From Pseudochelatococcus lubricantis (lineage in GTDB: Bacteria; Pseudomonadota; Alphaproteobacteria; Rhizobiales; Beijerinckiaceae): a DNA stretch of 64,000 bases. The notes under the pieces are model-generated. The model worked only from the letters and a program-made list of their open reading frames with translations. It was not told the origin of the DNA and searched no databases. The DNA is taken from positions 620,001 to 684,000 of the forward strand of contig NZ_JAASQI010000001.1 of the NCBI RefSeq assembly GCF_011762225.1. Direction: 5' to 3'. Shown in pieces: positions 1-9,127 of the stretch; the stretch's first letter is position 1; every line of letters starts with the position of its first letter. The position numbers and the translations under genes were made by a program.

Positions 1-48
1 TCACCCGGATACGGCCGTTGACGGCCGTATCGACAGGAAGGTGAGCCA

Positions 49-201
49 ATGACCTCTGCGAAGATCAATCGCAGCCTGGCGGCTGCAAGCTACGAAGAAA
101 CCCGCGCCGATCGTTCCGTCGCGTGGCTGCTCGTATTGATGCTCGTCCTCGTCTTTCTCCCCGTGATGGGAGTATGGATGACGGCCTTTTTCACGCGCTG
201 A
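49..201 (+). CDS. small single-pass membrane protein, unknown function
   Basis: A 50-residue reading frame starts at an ATG preceded by AGGAAGGTG, a good ribosome binding site. Residues 1-23 are polar and charged (Arg8, Glu16, Glu17, Arg19, Asp21, Arg22). Residues 24-43 form one strongly hydrophobic helix rich in Val and Leu, and the tail ends TAFFTR. By the positive-inside rule the orientation is not clear, since basic residues occur on both sides. I do not recognise the family. It lies at the left edge, so any operon partner upstream is not visible. icd, on its right, is on the opposite strand. The RBS and coherent amphiphilic layout make it a likely real gene. Confidence 0.6.
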   Translation: MTSAKINRSLAAASYEETRADRSVAWLLVLMLVLVFLPVMGVWMTAFFTR

Positions 202-507
202 CTGTCGGAACCCGGCAGCGCACGGATACGCAGGCGTGATCCCGGAAAGCGTTGCCCGCTTTCGGGAAGGGATCAGGCATAAACAGACGGTGCGGCGATA
301 CGGCTTCGATTGGCTGTCCGCCGCTCCATATGTATCGATCGCGGCATCGCACCAGCGGGAAGGCTTCCCGGCAGGGCGGTGCCGTAATCGTTTATGGGAC
401 GGCTGCGGATGGGACCGGCTTCCCGATGGGGCGCCTGCGCGATCCATCCATCCGTCGGTCCGGGCGCCAAAGCCTTCCGGGGCTGTCCCGGAAGGCCGTT
501 GCCGCAA
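202..507. other. intergenic stretch with two hairpins, no gene
   Basis: This 306-bp gap separates the small membrane protein from the 3' end of icd. It holds an imperfect palindrome at about 237-274 (TGATCCCGGAAAGC against GCTTTCGGGAAGGGATCA), which resembles short dispersed rhizobial repeats. The hairpin at 472-496 is listed separately. Reading frames crossing the gap lack ribosome binding sites and look like noncoding artefacts of high GC. Confidence 0.5.
472..496 (-). terminator. putative terminator of icd
   Basis: A perfect 10-bp inverted repeat (GCCTTCCGGG / CCCGGAAGGC, loop of 5) begins 12 bases past the icd stop codon. On the minus strand it is followed by only three T residues, so it is a weak rho-independent terminator or an mRNA 3'-end stabiliser. 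Confidence 0.5.
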
Positions 508-1719
508 TCAGCCGATAGCCTTCTGCAGGTTTTCGTCGACCTTGTCGAGGAAGCCGGTCGTCGACAACCACTTCTGGTCCGCGCCGACGAGCAGGGCCAG
601 GTCCTTGGTCATGGAGCCGGATTCGACCGTGTCGATCACGACCTTCTCAAGAGTCTCGACGAAGTTCTTCAGCTCCGCGTTGTCGTCGAGCTTGGCCCGA
701 TGGGCCAGGCCGCGCGTCCAGGCGAAGATCGAGGCGATGGAGTTGGTGGAGGTCTCCTTGCCCTTCTGGTGCTCGCGGTAGTGGCGGGTCACGGTGCCGT
801 GGGCGGCTTCCGATTCCACGATCTTGCCGTCGGGCGTCAGCAGCACGGAGGTCATCAGGCCGAGCGAGCCGAAGCCCTGCGCCACGGTGTCGGACTGCAC
901 GTCGCCGTCGTAGTTCTTGCAGGCCCAGACATAGCCGCCGGACCACTTCAGCGAGGAAGCGACCATGTCGTCGATCAGGCGGTGCTCGTAGTGGATGCCG
1001 GCCTTCTCGAAGTCCGCCTTGAATTCGGTTTCGTAGATCTCCTGGAAGATGTCCTTGAAGCGCCCGTCATAGGCCTTCAGAATGGTGTTCTTCGTGGAGA
1101 GATACACCGGATACTTGCGCGACAGGCCGTAGTTGAGGGAGGCGCGGGCGAAGTCACGGATCGAGTCGTCGACGTTGTACATCGCCTGCGCGATGCCGGA
1201 GCTCTTGAAGTTGAACACCTCGCGCTCGATCTTCTCGCCGTTGTCGCCGACAAAGGTGATGGTGAGCTTGCCGGGGCCGGGCACGCGGAAGTCCTGCGCA
1301 CGGTACTGGTCGCCGTAGGCGTGGCGGCCGATGATGATCGGCTGCGTCCAGCCGGGCACGAGGCGCGGCACGTTGCGGGCGATGATCGGCTCGCGGAAGA
1401 TGACGCCGCCGAGAATATTGCGGATGGTGCCGTTCGGCGATTTCCACATCTGCTTGAGGTTGAATTCCTTCACCCGCGCCTCGTCGGGGGTGATGGTGGC
1501 GCATTTCACGCCCACGCCGTATTGCTTGATCGCCTCGGCGGCCTCGACGGTGACCCGATCCTCGGTGGCATCACGGTGCTCGATGCCCAGGTCGTAGTAC
1601 TTCAGGTCGATGTCGAGATAGGGGTGGATCAGCTTGTCCTTGATAAGCTTCCAGATGATCCGGGTCATTTCGTCGCCGTCGAGTTCGACGACCGGGTTCG
1701 CCACCTTGATCTTGCTCAT
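508..1719 (-). CDS. icd: NADP-dependent isocitrate dehydrogenase
   Basis: A 403-residue cytosolic TCA-cycle enzyme converting isocitrate to 2-oxoglutarate with NADP+ and Mg2+. The length and sequence match the homodimeric, eukaryote-like class of about 404 residues rather than the E. coli type. Visible family blocks are [16 protein letters not shown] at the N-terminus, the substrate-binding stretch [19 protein letters not shown] near residue 95, and the metal/substrate region [18 protein letters not shown]. The start at 1719 is chosen because [11 protein letters not shown] is the family N-terminus and GAGGTG lies just upstream. An in-frame extension to 1830 has no family support. It is monocistronic, with a 600-bp gap upstream and a hairpin downstream. 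Confidence 0.96.
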   Translation of the reverse strand: MSKIKVANPVVELDGDEMTRIIWKLIKDKLIHPYLDIDLKYYDLGIEHRDATEDRVTVEAAEAIKQYGVGVKCATITPDEARVKEFNLKQMWKSPNGTIRNILGGVIFREPIIARNVPRLVPGWTQPIIIGRHAYGDQYRAQDFRVPGPGKLTITFVGDNGEKIEREVFNFKSSGIAQAMYNVDDSIRDFARASLNYGLSRKYPVYLSTKNTILKAYDGRFKDIFQEIYETEFKADFEKAGIHYEHRLIDDMVASSLKWSGGYVWACKNYDGDVQSDTVAQGFGSLGLMTSVLLTPDGKIVESEAAHGTVTRHYREHQKGKETSTNSIASIFAWTRGLAHRAKLDDNAELKNFVETLEKVVIDTVESGSMTKDLALLVGADQKWLSTTGFLDKVDENLQKAIG

Positions 1720-2319
1720 GGGTCTTTTCACCTCGCACGGGACAACAGCGTAGGGGGGCCTCGGCGCGGGTCCCCGTGCGCAACCCACACCGGCAGACTG
1801 CCTATACGCACTTTCGCAGTGGAATGTCACGTGTGGCGGCGATGAAACAGTGACAAAATCGAGATTTTGAACGGGGGTGTGGGCGCGGGGCAGGTTGCGC
1901 GGGGCCGTTCATCACGATTCGTGTCGATTCGGCCGGCAATGTCTCGCCGTGCTTTCCAGCGGCGCGCTGTCCCGCCTCCCGCCCTGGCCGCATCCACCCG
2001 CGTCAGACGCGCGGCATCGCACCTTTCCGCCTCAAGCGGCACACTGGAACCCTCACGGTTTAGTGAAAGTGTGACGCAGGACAAGCGACACATGTTGCAC
2101 AAAATGGTAAACGCGAGATTCTTGTGTTGTATCAGATGGTTGGCTCAGGTGGCATACGCTGCTTGCGGGTCGTGGGGCCTTCGCGGCCCGCTGGACTGGC
2201 GGTTATGCGGGGGGACGCCCTTGCGCCCGCGTATGATTCGGTTCACACATGCAAGTGGCTGACGTTGGCGGAAATTCTGTCCGCATCGCGTCGGGGTTGG
2301 GAAATCGGGACTACTCATC
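1720..2319. other. 600-bp intergenic region, no gene recognised
   Basis: This gap lies between the divergent icd and L,D-transpeptidase genes and must hold both promoters. Part of it (about 2040-2150) is less GC-rich. I could not assign clear -35/-10 boxes, and frames crossing it have no convincing ribosome binding site. Confidence 0.4.
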
Positions 2320-2901
2320 ATGCGCCTTATTGCCGCTGTTGCCGGGCTGTGCGCCGCCTTTGGCGTCATGCCCGCGGTTACGCCTGCCGCCGCCTACCAG
2401 ATCGACCCGCTGACGCGGGAAATCCTGCCGGAGCCGGAGAACTTCGGCCCGCGCGCGTCGCCCATTCCGCGCGAAACGGTGGATTACCAGGGGCCGCACA
2501 AGCCGGGCACGATCATTGTCGCGACGCAGGAACGCCGCCTCTATCTGGTGCAGCCGGGTGGGAAGGCGCTGAAATACGGTATCGGCGTCGGCCGTCAGGG
2601 CTTCCAGTGGGGCGGCAAGCAGGTCGTCACCCGCAAGGCCGAGTGGCCGGGCTGGACGCCGCCGCCGCAGATGCGCAAGCGCCGTCCCGACCTGCCGAGG
2701 TTCATGCCCGGCGGTCCCGACAATCCGCTTGGCGCCCGCGCGCTTTATTTGGGCTCCACGCTCTATCGCATCCACGGCTCGAACGAGCCGGAGACGATCG
2801 GCCAAGCGGTTTCGTCCGGCTGCATCCGCATGATGAACCAGGACGTCATCGACCTCTACAAGCGCGTCAAGGTCGGCACCACGGTCGTGGTGCAGCGCTG
2901 A
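2320..2901 (+). CDS. L,D-transpeptidase (YkuD/ErfK family), exported
   Basis: A 193-residue periplasmic protein that would cross-link peptidoglycan by 3-3 bonds or attach proteins to it. Residues 1-25 form a Sec signal peptide ending ATPAAA-like (cleavage near Ala25). The YkuD catalytic domain spans about residues 63-192. The signature is complete: His152 in IHGSN, then SSGCIR with catalytic Cys168 and Arg170. No SH3 or peptidoglycan-binding domain is attached. This is the short single-domain form, common in several copies in Rhizobiales, so the exact paralogue cannot be named. It stands alone and is followed by a strong hairpin. Confidence 0.92.
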   Translation: MRLIAAVAGLCAAFGVMPAVTPAAAYQIDPLTREILPEPENFGPRASPIPRETVDYQGPHKPGTIIVATQERRLYLVQPGGKALKYGIGVGRQGFQWGGKQVVTRKAEWPGWTPPPQMRKRRPDLPRFMPGGPDNPLGARALYLGSTLYRIHGSNEPETIGQAVSSGCIRMMNQDVIDLYKRVKVGTTVVVQR

Positions 2902-2908
2902 CCGCGCG

Positions 2909-2935
2909 GCCGGAACGGCGTCAGTCCGTTCCGGC
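2909..2935 (+). terminator. hairpin downstream of the L,D-transpeptidase gene
   Basis: A perfect 10-bp inverted repeat (GCCGGAACGG / CCGTTCCGGC) with a 7-nt loop starts 7 bases after the stop codon. There is no T tract, so termination efficiency is uncertain. It lies between convergent genes and may serve both strands. Confidence 0.5.
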
Positions 2936-2999
2936 GTCGGGATGGCGTTTTCTCGAATCGCCGCTCCTTTTCATGCATCCGCCGGCGTGACCGCGCGGC

Positions 3000-5267
3000 T
3001 CAGGCGGCCTTCCTGTCCCGCGCGCCGGCCTCGTCCTCCCGGGCGGTCGGCAGGCGCGCCAGCAGGTCGAGCAGCGCGCGGTCGGTGTAGAGCACCGTGC
3101 GCTCCTTCGGCGAGAGCCAGGCGCGCACATCGGCGAGCGACTCGGCGTCAACAAGCTTGGCCTGCGCCAGCGTCCGGTCCGTGTCGAATTCGCCGCGCCT
3201 GCGCGTGCGTGCGGGCGGCAGCAGGCTTTCGTGCCACGAGCGCGCCTGCGCGTCCTCATGCAGCACGGCGAGGCTGTCGGCGTCGTCATAGCCCAGCGCC
3301 GCGAACTCTTCCGCGATCTCCTGCGCCCGCGTCGCGATGCGGGGCCGAGATGTTTCCTCCGGAATCATCAGCAGACCCGCGCGCCGCAGTGCAAGCCCGA
3401 TGGCGAGCTTGCCGCTCGCCCACGAGATCGGGATCGCCAGCACGAGGCCCAGGATGGTGGGCGACATCCACGCGAACAGCGACGGCGCGATCATGAAGGC
3501 CGAGATGCCGGTCGCCACGCCGAGCAGCACATGCCAACGGTGGCGGCGGACGATGTCGCGGAAGGGGATGGAGCCGTCGTCGCGCCGCTGCGGCTGCCAG
3601 CCGGTGTCGCGCCCGGCCAGAATCTGCGTCACCGCGCCGGACTGGATCACCATCATGATCGGCGCCAGCAGCGCCGACATCAACACCTCGAACAGCATCG
3701 ACAGGAACAGCAGCACGCCGCCGCCGGAAGCGCGCCGCATGCTGCGGTCGAGCAGCGCGAGCAGGAAGCCAAGGAACTTGGGCGCGAGCAGGATGCCCAT
3801 CGTGAGCGCGAACAGCGCCAGCGCGCGCTCGGAGTCGAAGCGCGGCCAGACGGGGAACAGCGAGAAATCGCGGGTGAAGTATTCCGGCCTCACGTAGTGC
3901 GTCTGCAGCACGAGCAGGATACCGACGAGGAGCTGCGTCAGCCAGAAGGGCGAGGAGAGATAGGATATGATGCCGGTGGCGAAGTGCTGGCGCGTGGCGA
4001 GCTTCAGACCGGCCGCGCCGATAACCCGGCTGTGCTGGAGATTGCCCTGGCACCAGCGCCGGTCGCGCGCCGCGACGTCGATCAGCGACGGCGGGCTTTC
4101 CTCGTAGCTGCCCGAAATCTCCGGCAGCATGTAGACGGACCAGCCCGCGCGCCGGATCAGCGCCGCCTCGACGAAATCGTGGCTGAGGATATGTCCGCCG
4201 AAAGGCGGCTTGCCCTTCAGGTCCGGCAGGCCGCAATGGGCGGCGAAAGCCGCCGTGCGGATGATGGCGTTGTGGCCCCAGTAGTTGCCGTCCCGCCCCG
4301 ACCACACGGCGAGCCCCTTGGCGATGACCGGGCCATAGATGCGGCCGGCGAACTGCTGGATGCGCGCGAACAGCGTATTGCGGTTGATGATGAGCGGAAG
4401 GCTCTGGATGATGCCGGCGTCCGGGTCAGCCTCCATCGCGGCGGTAAGGCGCACGATCGCGCCGCCGGTCATCAGGCTGTCGGCGTCCAGCACCACCATG
4501 TGGGCATAGGCGCCGCCCCAGCGCGTGACGAAATCGGCGATGTTGCCCGCCTTGCGGTGCGTGTTCTTCGGCCTGCGCCGGTAATAGATGCGCGCGTCCT
4601 CGCCGGCCTGCTCGCGCAGCGCGAGGAACATGCGCTCCTCCGCGATCCAGATATCGGGATTGGTGGTGTCGGAGACGATGAAATAATCGAAATGACGGCC
4701 GAGGCCCGTCTCCTCCACCGATTCGCGGATCGCGGCGACGGCGGCGAACACCTGCGAGGGCGTCTCGTTGTAGATCGGCATCACCACGGCCGTGCGTTCC
4801 CGCAGGGCGGTGGGCAGCGGACCCTCCTGCGGGCGACGTAGCAGCACGGCGAAGCCCACGATGGCGCTGGTGAAGGCAAGCGCGATCCACGAGAAGTTGA
4901 TGGTGAAAAGCACCAGCAGCACCCACTGCAGCACCGTGGTGCGGCTGACGGACACGACCTGGTACATCTGCCACGCGCCATAGGCCGTGAGTAGCAGCGC
5001 CCCGCCGAAGATGACGATCCGCGCGATCCAGCTGCCGATTCGGCGGTGCTGCTGCCCCACCGGCTGGCGTTCTTCGTCCCGCCGCCAGTGACGCAGCGAT
5101 TGCACCGGCATGTCGAGCCGGTGCTCTTCCGGCGTCGCCGGCGGCCAGATCGCTTCCTCCGTCGCGGGGACGCCGCCGGGGGGAGGGGGGACGGGCGTCT
5201 TGTCGTGCATGGCGCTGTCACTCATGGCGCTATCGTTCGTGGCGCTGTCGTTCATGGCGTTTGGCAT
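3000..5267 (-). CDS. opgH: glucans biosynthesis glucosyltransferase H
   Basis: A 755-residue inner-membrane family 2 glycosyltransferase (MdoH/OpgH) that polymerises the beta-glucan backbone of osmoregulated periplasmic glucans from UDP-glucose. Two membrane helices (about 80-150) precede the catalytic domain. The domain shows AVVMPIYNE, the DADS metal-binding motif near residue 260, and the acceptor/processivity block DRRWCQGNLQ near 403. Several membrane helices follow, with an extended cytosolic tail. The ATG lies one base after the opgD stop codon, so translation is probably coupled. The N-terminus carries 15-bp tandem repeats encoding MNDSA, TNDSA and MSDSA, so the start could lie slightly inside. 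It is the downstream gene of a two-gene operon. Confidence 0.93.
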   Translation of the reverse strand: MPNAMNDSATNDSAMSDSAMHDKTPVPPPPGGVPATEEAIWPPATPEEHRLDMPVQSLRHWRRDEERQPVGQQHRRIGSWIARIVIFGGALLLTAYGAWQMYQVVSVSRTTVLQWVLLVLFTINFSWIALAFTSAIVGFAVLLRRPQEGPLPTALRERTAVVMPIYNETPSQVFAAVAAIRESVEETGLGRHFDYFIVSDTTNPDIWIAEERMFLALREQAGEDARIYYRRRPKNTHRKAGNIADFVTRWGGAYAHMVVLDADSLMTGGAIVRLTAAMEADPDAGIIQSLPLIINRNTLFARIQQFAGRIYGPVIAKGLAVWSGRDGNYWGHNAIIRTAAFAAHCGLPDLKGKPPFGGHILSHDFVEAALIRRAGWSVYMLPEISGSYEESPPSLIDVAARDRRWCQGNLQHSRVIGAAGLKLATRQHFATGIISYLSSPFWLTQLLVGILLVLQTHYVRPEYFTRDFSLFPVWPRFDSERALALFALTMGILLAPKFLGFLLALLDRSMRRASGGGVLLFLSMLFEVLMSALLAPIMMVIQSGAVTQILAGRDTGWQPQRRDDGSIPFRDIVRRHRWHVLLGVATGISAFMIAPSLFAWMSPTILGLVLAIPISWASGKLAIGLALRRAGLLMIPEETSRPRIATRAQEIAEEFAALGYDDADSLAVLHEDAQARSWHESLLPPARTRRRGEFDTDRTLAQAKLVDAESLADVRAWLSPKERTVLYTDRALLDLLARLPTAREDEAGARDRKAA

Positions 5268-5268
5268 T

Positions 5269-6981
5269 TCATGGCGTCCATCGGAAAAGCCAGCTTTCGC
5301 TCACCGGCTTTTCGGCGGCCGTCAGTTCCAGCCGCAATTCGCTGCTCGCTTCGTTGCCGGGATCGAGATCGAACAGAACCCGCACCAGCTTGCGCTCGGG
5401 ATAGGTCCACACCCGCGTGTTGCCAACTGTTCCGCGCGAGGCGGACAGCGACACCTTCACCGCGGTGCCGATGTCCGGCCGCGCAAGCTCATCCCCCACG
5501 AAGGAGACGGCGAAGCGGCGCACGCGGCTGCCCGGCAGCGCGCCGATGCGCGTGCCGCGCACCAGCGCCAGGTTGGGCCGCTCGGGCAGGGACCAGCACC
5601 AGAACAGGCGCCACGAGAAGCGGGCCTCGGTGCCGGCCTCGATGGCCTGCGTCGGCCGCCAGTAGGAGATGATGTTGGGCGTGCCTTCCGACGTGGTGGG
5701 CACCTCGATGAGTTGCACCGCGCCCTCGCCCCATTCCTGCAACGGCTCCACCCACAGGCTGGGGCGACGCTCGAAATGCTGCACATCGTCCTCATAGGCG
5801 CCAAAATCGCGCCCGCGCTGCAGCAGGCCGAAGCCCTTGGGACTCACGTCGAGGAAGGCGGATATCTGCAGCGTCTGCGGGTTGTCGACCGGCCGCCACA
5901 GCCATTCCGACCGTCCATTGTGGATTTGCAGGCCGCCGATGTCGTGGACCGCGACGCGCGTATCCGGAACGGTCGACTGACGGATGGGGCCGAACAGGAA
6001 ATTGGCGGTCGAGCCGCCGATGCCGATATGATCAAGGCGCGCGCGCGGAATGAGCGTGGCCTCGACATCGGTGATCGCCGTGTCGCCGGTGCGGAAGGTG
6101 AAGCGCACGACGCCGGCGACGCTTTCCGAATCGAGCAGGGCGTGGATGACGAGCACGCCCGAGCCCGCGAGCGGGCGCTCGATCCAGAAGGCGCGGAACT
6201 GCGGCAGTTCCTCGCCCTTGGCGTCCGCGGGGCGCAGCATGAGCGTGTGCGCGTGCACGCCGTAGTTCTGCCCGCGTGCCTTGGCGCGGAAGAACGTCGC
6301 GCCCTGGAAGATGGCGACTTCCTGCGGCGCCTCGCCGGGAACGTCGGTATACATGCGGAAGCCGGAGAAATCGAGCGGCTCTTCAGCTGGTGCTGCGGGT
6401 GCGTTGGCGGCCTGTGCCGCAGCGGCCGGTGGCGTCCCGCCCGCTCCCGGCGCCGGCTGTCCGGCGGTGGCCGGCTTGCCGAAATCGAACAGGTCGCGGG
6501 CATAGCGGACGCGCCGGATCGCGCCGTCGTCGACGGCGTAGAGCCGCACCGGGCTGGCGAAGATGAAGCCGCGGTGCAGCGGCTCGACCGTGAAGCCGCG
6601 CCCTTCGCCGTGCCAGAGATAGGAACCGGGCTTCGCGCGGATGCCGATATACTGGTCGTAAGTCAGGTTGCTGAAATCGTCCGGCAGTTCCGACGGGCTG
6701 TCGGTGTAGGGGCGCTTGGCGAGCAGGCGCGCGATCTCCAGCAGCCTGGCGGGATCGAACGTCTCCCCGTCGCCGACCGTCGCCAGCGCGGCTTCCAGAA
6801 AGGAGGGCTCCTGCGCGCGCGCCGGGCCCAGACCCGTGACCGTCGCGCCGGCAGCGGCAAGCCCGAGCGCCAGCGCGGCACGGCGGCTGACGGAGAACGC
6901 GCGGCTGTCGTCCGCCGCCGGAATCGGCGCGGTTTTTCCGGCAGAGGCGGTCTCACCAGCCATTGCAGCACTCTTCAGCAT
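5269..6981 (-). CDS. opgD: glucan biosynthesis protein, Tat-exported (OpgD/OpgG family)
   Basis: A 570-residue periplasmic protein of the MdoG family, needed with OpgH to make osmoregulated periplasmic glucans. A twin-arginine signal (SVSRRAALALG followed by a hydrophobic stretch and an Ala-rich cleavage region) lies at about residues 30-60. This favours OpgD, which is Tat-exported, over Sec-exported OpgG. The MdoG domain follows to the end (for example RGFIFASPVRLYAVDDG and YWRP...EAGTEARFSWRL). A Pro/Ala-rich low-complexity segment near 6380-6470 interrupts it. The start at 6981 has GAGGTG 5 nt upstream. Longer and shorter in-frame Mets exist. It is transcribed with opgH. Confidence 0.88.
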   Translation of the reverse strand: MLKSAAMAGETASAGKTAPIPAADDSRAFSVSRRAALALGLAAAGATVTGLGPARAQEPSFLEAALATVGDGETFDPARLLEIARLLAKRPYTDSPSELPDDFSNLTYDQYIGIRAKPGSYLWHGEGRGFTVEPLHRGFIFASPVRLYAVDDGAIRRVRYARDLFDFGKPATAGQPAPGAGGTPPAAAAQAANAPAAPAEEPLDFSGFRMYTDVPGEAPQEVAIFQGATFFRAKARGQNYGVHAHTLMLRPADAKGEELPQFRAFWIERPLAGSGVLVIHALLDSESVAGVVRFTFRTGDTAITDVEATLIPRARLDHIGIGGSTANFLFGPIRQSTVPDTRVAVHDIGGLQIHNGRSEWLWRPVDNPQTLQISAFLDVSPKGFGLLQRGRDFGAYEDDVQHFERRPSLWVEPLQEWGEGAVQLIEVPTTSEGTPNIISYWRPTQAIEAGTEARFSWRLFWCWSLPERPNLALVRGTRIGALPGSRVRRFAVSFVGDELARPDIGTAVKVSLSASRGTVGNTRVWTYPERKLVRVLFDLDPGNEASSELRLELTAAEKPVSESWLFRWTP

Positions 6982-7636
6982 GTCGCACCTCGGCATGTCG
7001 CACTTGAATATCTCGAAAAATCCGGCTTCGTGGGAGATTTGCGGGAAAATCATATCCTGAAAAGCAGCATATCCTGAAACATCGCATCAGAAGGCCTTGT
7101 TTAGCCGGGTCTGGTGGCGATTTGGGGGCGGGCTGCAACAGTTTTTCGTGTTGTGGCACAGAGACCGGCAGGCAACGCGCCGCCCTTGCCGCGCCGGGAC
7201 GCCCCCGGCAACGCTTGTTGGCGCCCTTCCCGCCGGGGTTGTCGCCGCCGCGACCGTAAAAACGCGCAAGACCTGAAGGATGACACAACATCGCGATTTC
7301 TGCTGGATTGAAACGTGCCGGGCGCTTTGTAGCACGTCTGAATCACTCCATGTGAGGCCCGTTTATGTTTATTTTCAAAGTCGTTAAAAGAAGCTGCATC
7401 GCGGCCCGCCACCGGCCGGGAAAGGGCGGGCGCGGGTGCGCGAAAACCGGACCGGCTTCTGCGCGGCGCGCCACATCCGTCACGGCGGCGGTCTTTTTTA
7501 CGTCGTATTCGCCGCGTCATTTTTCCTTTGTTCATTAACCTCTGCACGTTAACGTCCGCCGTTATTGAGCCGCTGCGGGCGACCGGGCCCGTGCCGGCGA
7601 CGGGAGCCTCAGCTTCCTGAACCATCGGAGCGGTCT
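6982..7636. other. 655-bp intergenic region, no gene recognised
   Basis: The shared upstream region of the divergent opgD and glmU genes. It contains an AT-richer patch around 7350-7400 and 7490-7560 with two TTAA half-sites at 7535 and 7549. The short frames across it have rambling Arg/Ala-rich translations and no Shine-Dalgarno sequence, so I call none. Confidence 0.4.
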
Positions 7637-9043
7637 ATGTCTGCAGATCACGCTACCTTCTCCGCCGCTTCCGGCGCTTCGTTTCCGGCGCAAGGCCGCC
7701 GCGCGCTTGCGGTGGTGCTGGCGGCGGGCGAGGGCACGCGCATGCTTTCGCGCCTTCCCAAGATCCTGCACAGGATCGCCAACCGTCCGATCGTCTCCCA
7801 CGTTCTGGACTCCGTCAGGGCGGCGGGCGTGGAATCGGTCGCCGTGGTCGTCGGGCCGGGGCGCGAGGACGTCGCGGCCGAGGTGCGCAGCACCGCACCC
7901 GGAGCCACCATCCACATCCAGCAGGAGCGGCTCGGCACCGCCCATGCCGCGCTGGCGGCGCGCGCCGCGCTCGAAGCCGGGGCTGACGACGTCATCATCG
8001 CCTTCGGCGACACGCCGCTTGTCGAACCGCAGACCTTCGACCGCCTGCGGGCCGTGCTGACAAAGGGCGCCTCGGTCGTCGTACTCGGCTTCGAGGCGAA
8101 GGACCCGACGGGCTACGGACGCCTGCTGATCGAGGACGGCGAACTCGTCGCCATCCGCGAGCATCGGGATGCAAGCGAGGCCGAGCGCGCCATCCGCCTC
8201 TGCAACGGCGGCATCATGGCCATCGCCGGCGCGCACGCGCTTCCCCTGCTGGAGAAGATCGACAACGCGAACGCGAAGGGCGAATACTACCTCACCGACG
8301 TGGTGGCGCATGCCCGCGCCGCCGGCCTGCATGCGAAGGCGCTGGTCGCCGGGGAGGAGGAACTCCTCGGCATCAACGATCGCGCGCAACTCGCCGCGGC
8401 GGAAGCCGTCATCCAGAATCGCCTGCGGCTCGCGGCGTTCCGGGCCGGCGTCACTCTCGTGGCGCCGGAAACCGTGTTCTTTTCCTGGGACACGGCGCTG
8501 GGGCGCGATGTTGTCGTGGAGCCGCATGTGGTCTTCGGCCCTGGCGTCACTGTCGAGGAAGGAGCCGTGGTGCATGCCTTCTCGCATCTTGCCGGCGCGG
8601 TGGTGCGCTCGGGCGCGGATGTCGGGCCGTTCGCGCGGCTGCGTCCCGGCGCGGACGTCGGCACGGGCGCGCATGTCGGCAATTTCGTCGAGATCAAGAA
8701 CGCGAAGCTCGGCGAGGGCGTCAAGGCCGGCCATCTCTCCTATCTGGGCGATGCCGAGATCGGTGCGGGCACCAACATCGGCGCCGGCACGATCACCTGC
8801 AACTACGATGGCTACAGCAAGCACCGCACGCTGATCGGCAGCGGGGCGTTCATCGGCTCGAACTCGTCGCTGGTCGCGCCCGTCAGCATCGGCGACGGTG
8901 CCTACACCGGTTCGGGCTCCGTGGTGACGCGCGATGTGCCCGCCGACGCGCTGGCCCTGGGGCGCGCGCAGCAGGTGGTCAAGGAGGGCTGGGCGGCGAG
9001 ACTGCGCGAGTTCCGCGCCGCCGTGAAAACCGGCAAGTCATAA
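7637..9043 (+). CDS. glmU: bifunctional GlcN-1-P acetyltransferase / GlcNAc-1-P uridyltransferase
   Basis: A 468-residue cytosolic enzyme catalysing the last two steps to UDP-GlcNAc: acetylation of glucosamine-1-phosphate, then UTP-dependent uridylylation. The N-terminal pyrophosphorylase domain carries [10 protein letters not shown] near residue 25 and GDTPLVE. The C-terminal left-handed beta-helix runs from about 265. It includes the hexapeptide repeats and the acetyltransferase block [14 protein letters not shown] with [13 protein letters not shown]. The start was set at 7637, where GGAG precedes the ATG and MSADHATF leads into the domain. It is a little longer than the usual 450-456 residues because of an N-terminal extension. 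glmS follows 84 bp downstream and works earlier in the same pathway. Confidence 0.96.
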   Translation: MSADHATFSAASGASFPAQGRRALAVVLAAGEGTRMLSRLPKILHRIANRPIVSHVLDSVRAAGVESVAVVVGPGREDVAAEVRSTAPGATIHIQQERLGTAHAALAARAALEAGADDVIIAFGDTPLVEPQTFDRLRAVLTKGASVVVLGFEAKDPTGYGRLLIEDGELVAIREHRDASEAERAIRLCNGGIMAIAGAHALPLLEKIDNANAKGEYYLTDVVAHARAAGLHAKALVAGEEELLGINDRAQLAAAEAVIQNRLRLAAFRAGVTLVAPETVFFSWDTALGRDVVVEPHVVFGPGVTVEEGAVVHAFSHLAGAVVRSGADVGPFARLRPGADVGTGAHVGNFVEIKNAKLGEGVKAGHLSYLGDAEIGAGTNIGAGTITCNYDGYSKHRTLIGSGAFIGSNSSLVAPVSIGDGAYTGSGSVVTRDVPADALALGRAQQVVKEGWAARLREFRAAVKTGKS

Positions 9044-9127
9044 ACGGTCATCTAACGTGATTTGGGCTGTCCGCTGCGGTTCGGCTAAACATGTGCCGCG
9101 ATTCACTGGCAACGATTGGAAGTGTGC

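Noticed and set aside
5110-7077. Open frame antisense to opgD-opgH junction
   Set aside because: OpgD and OpgH motifs on the minus strand are complete. The plus-strand frame lacks a start signal and any homology-like pattern.
7535-7552. Possible CtrA site (two TTAA half-sites) upstream of glmU
   Set aside because: The half-sites are separated by 10 bp rather than the 7 bp of the known CtrA box.
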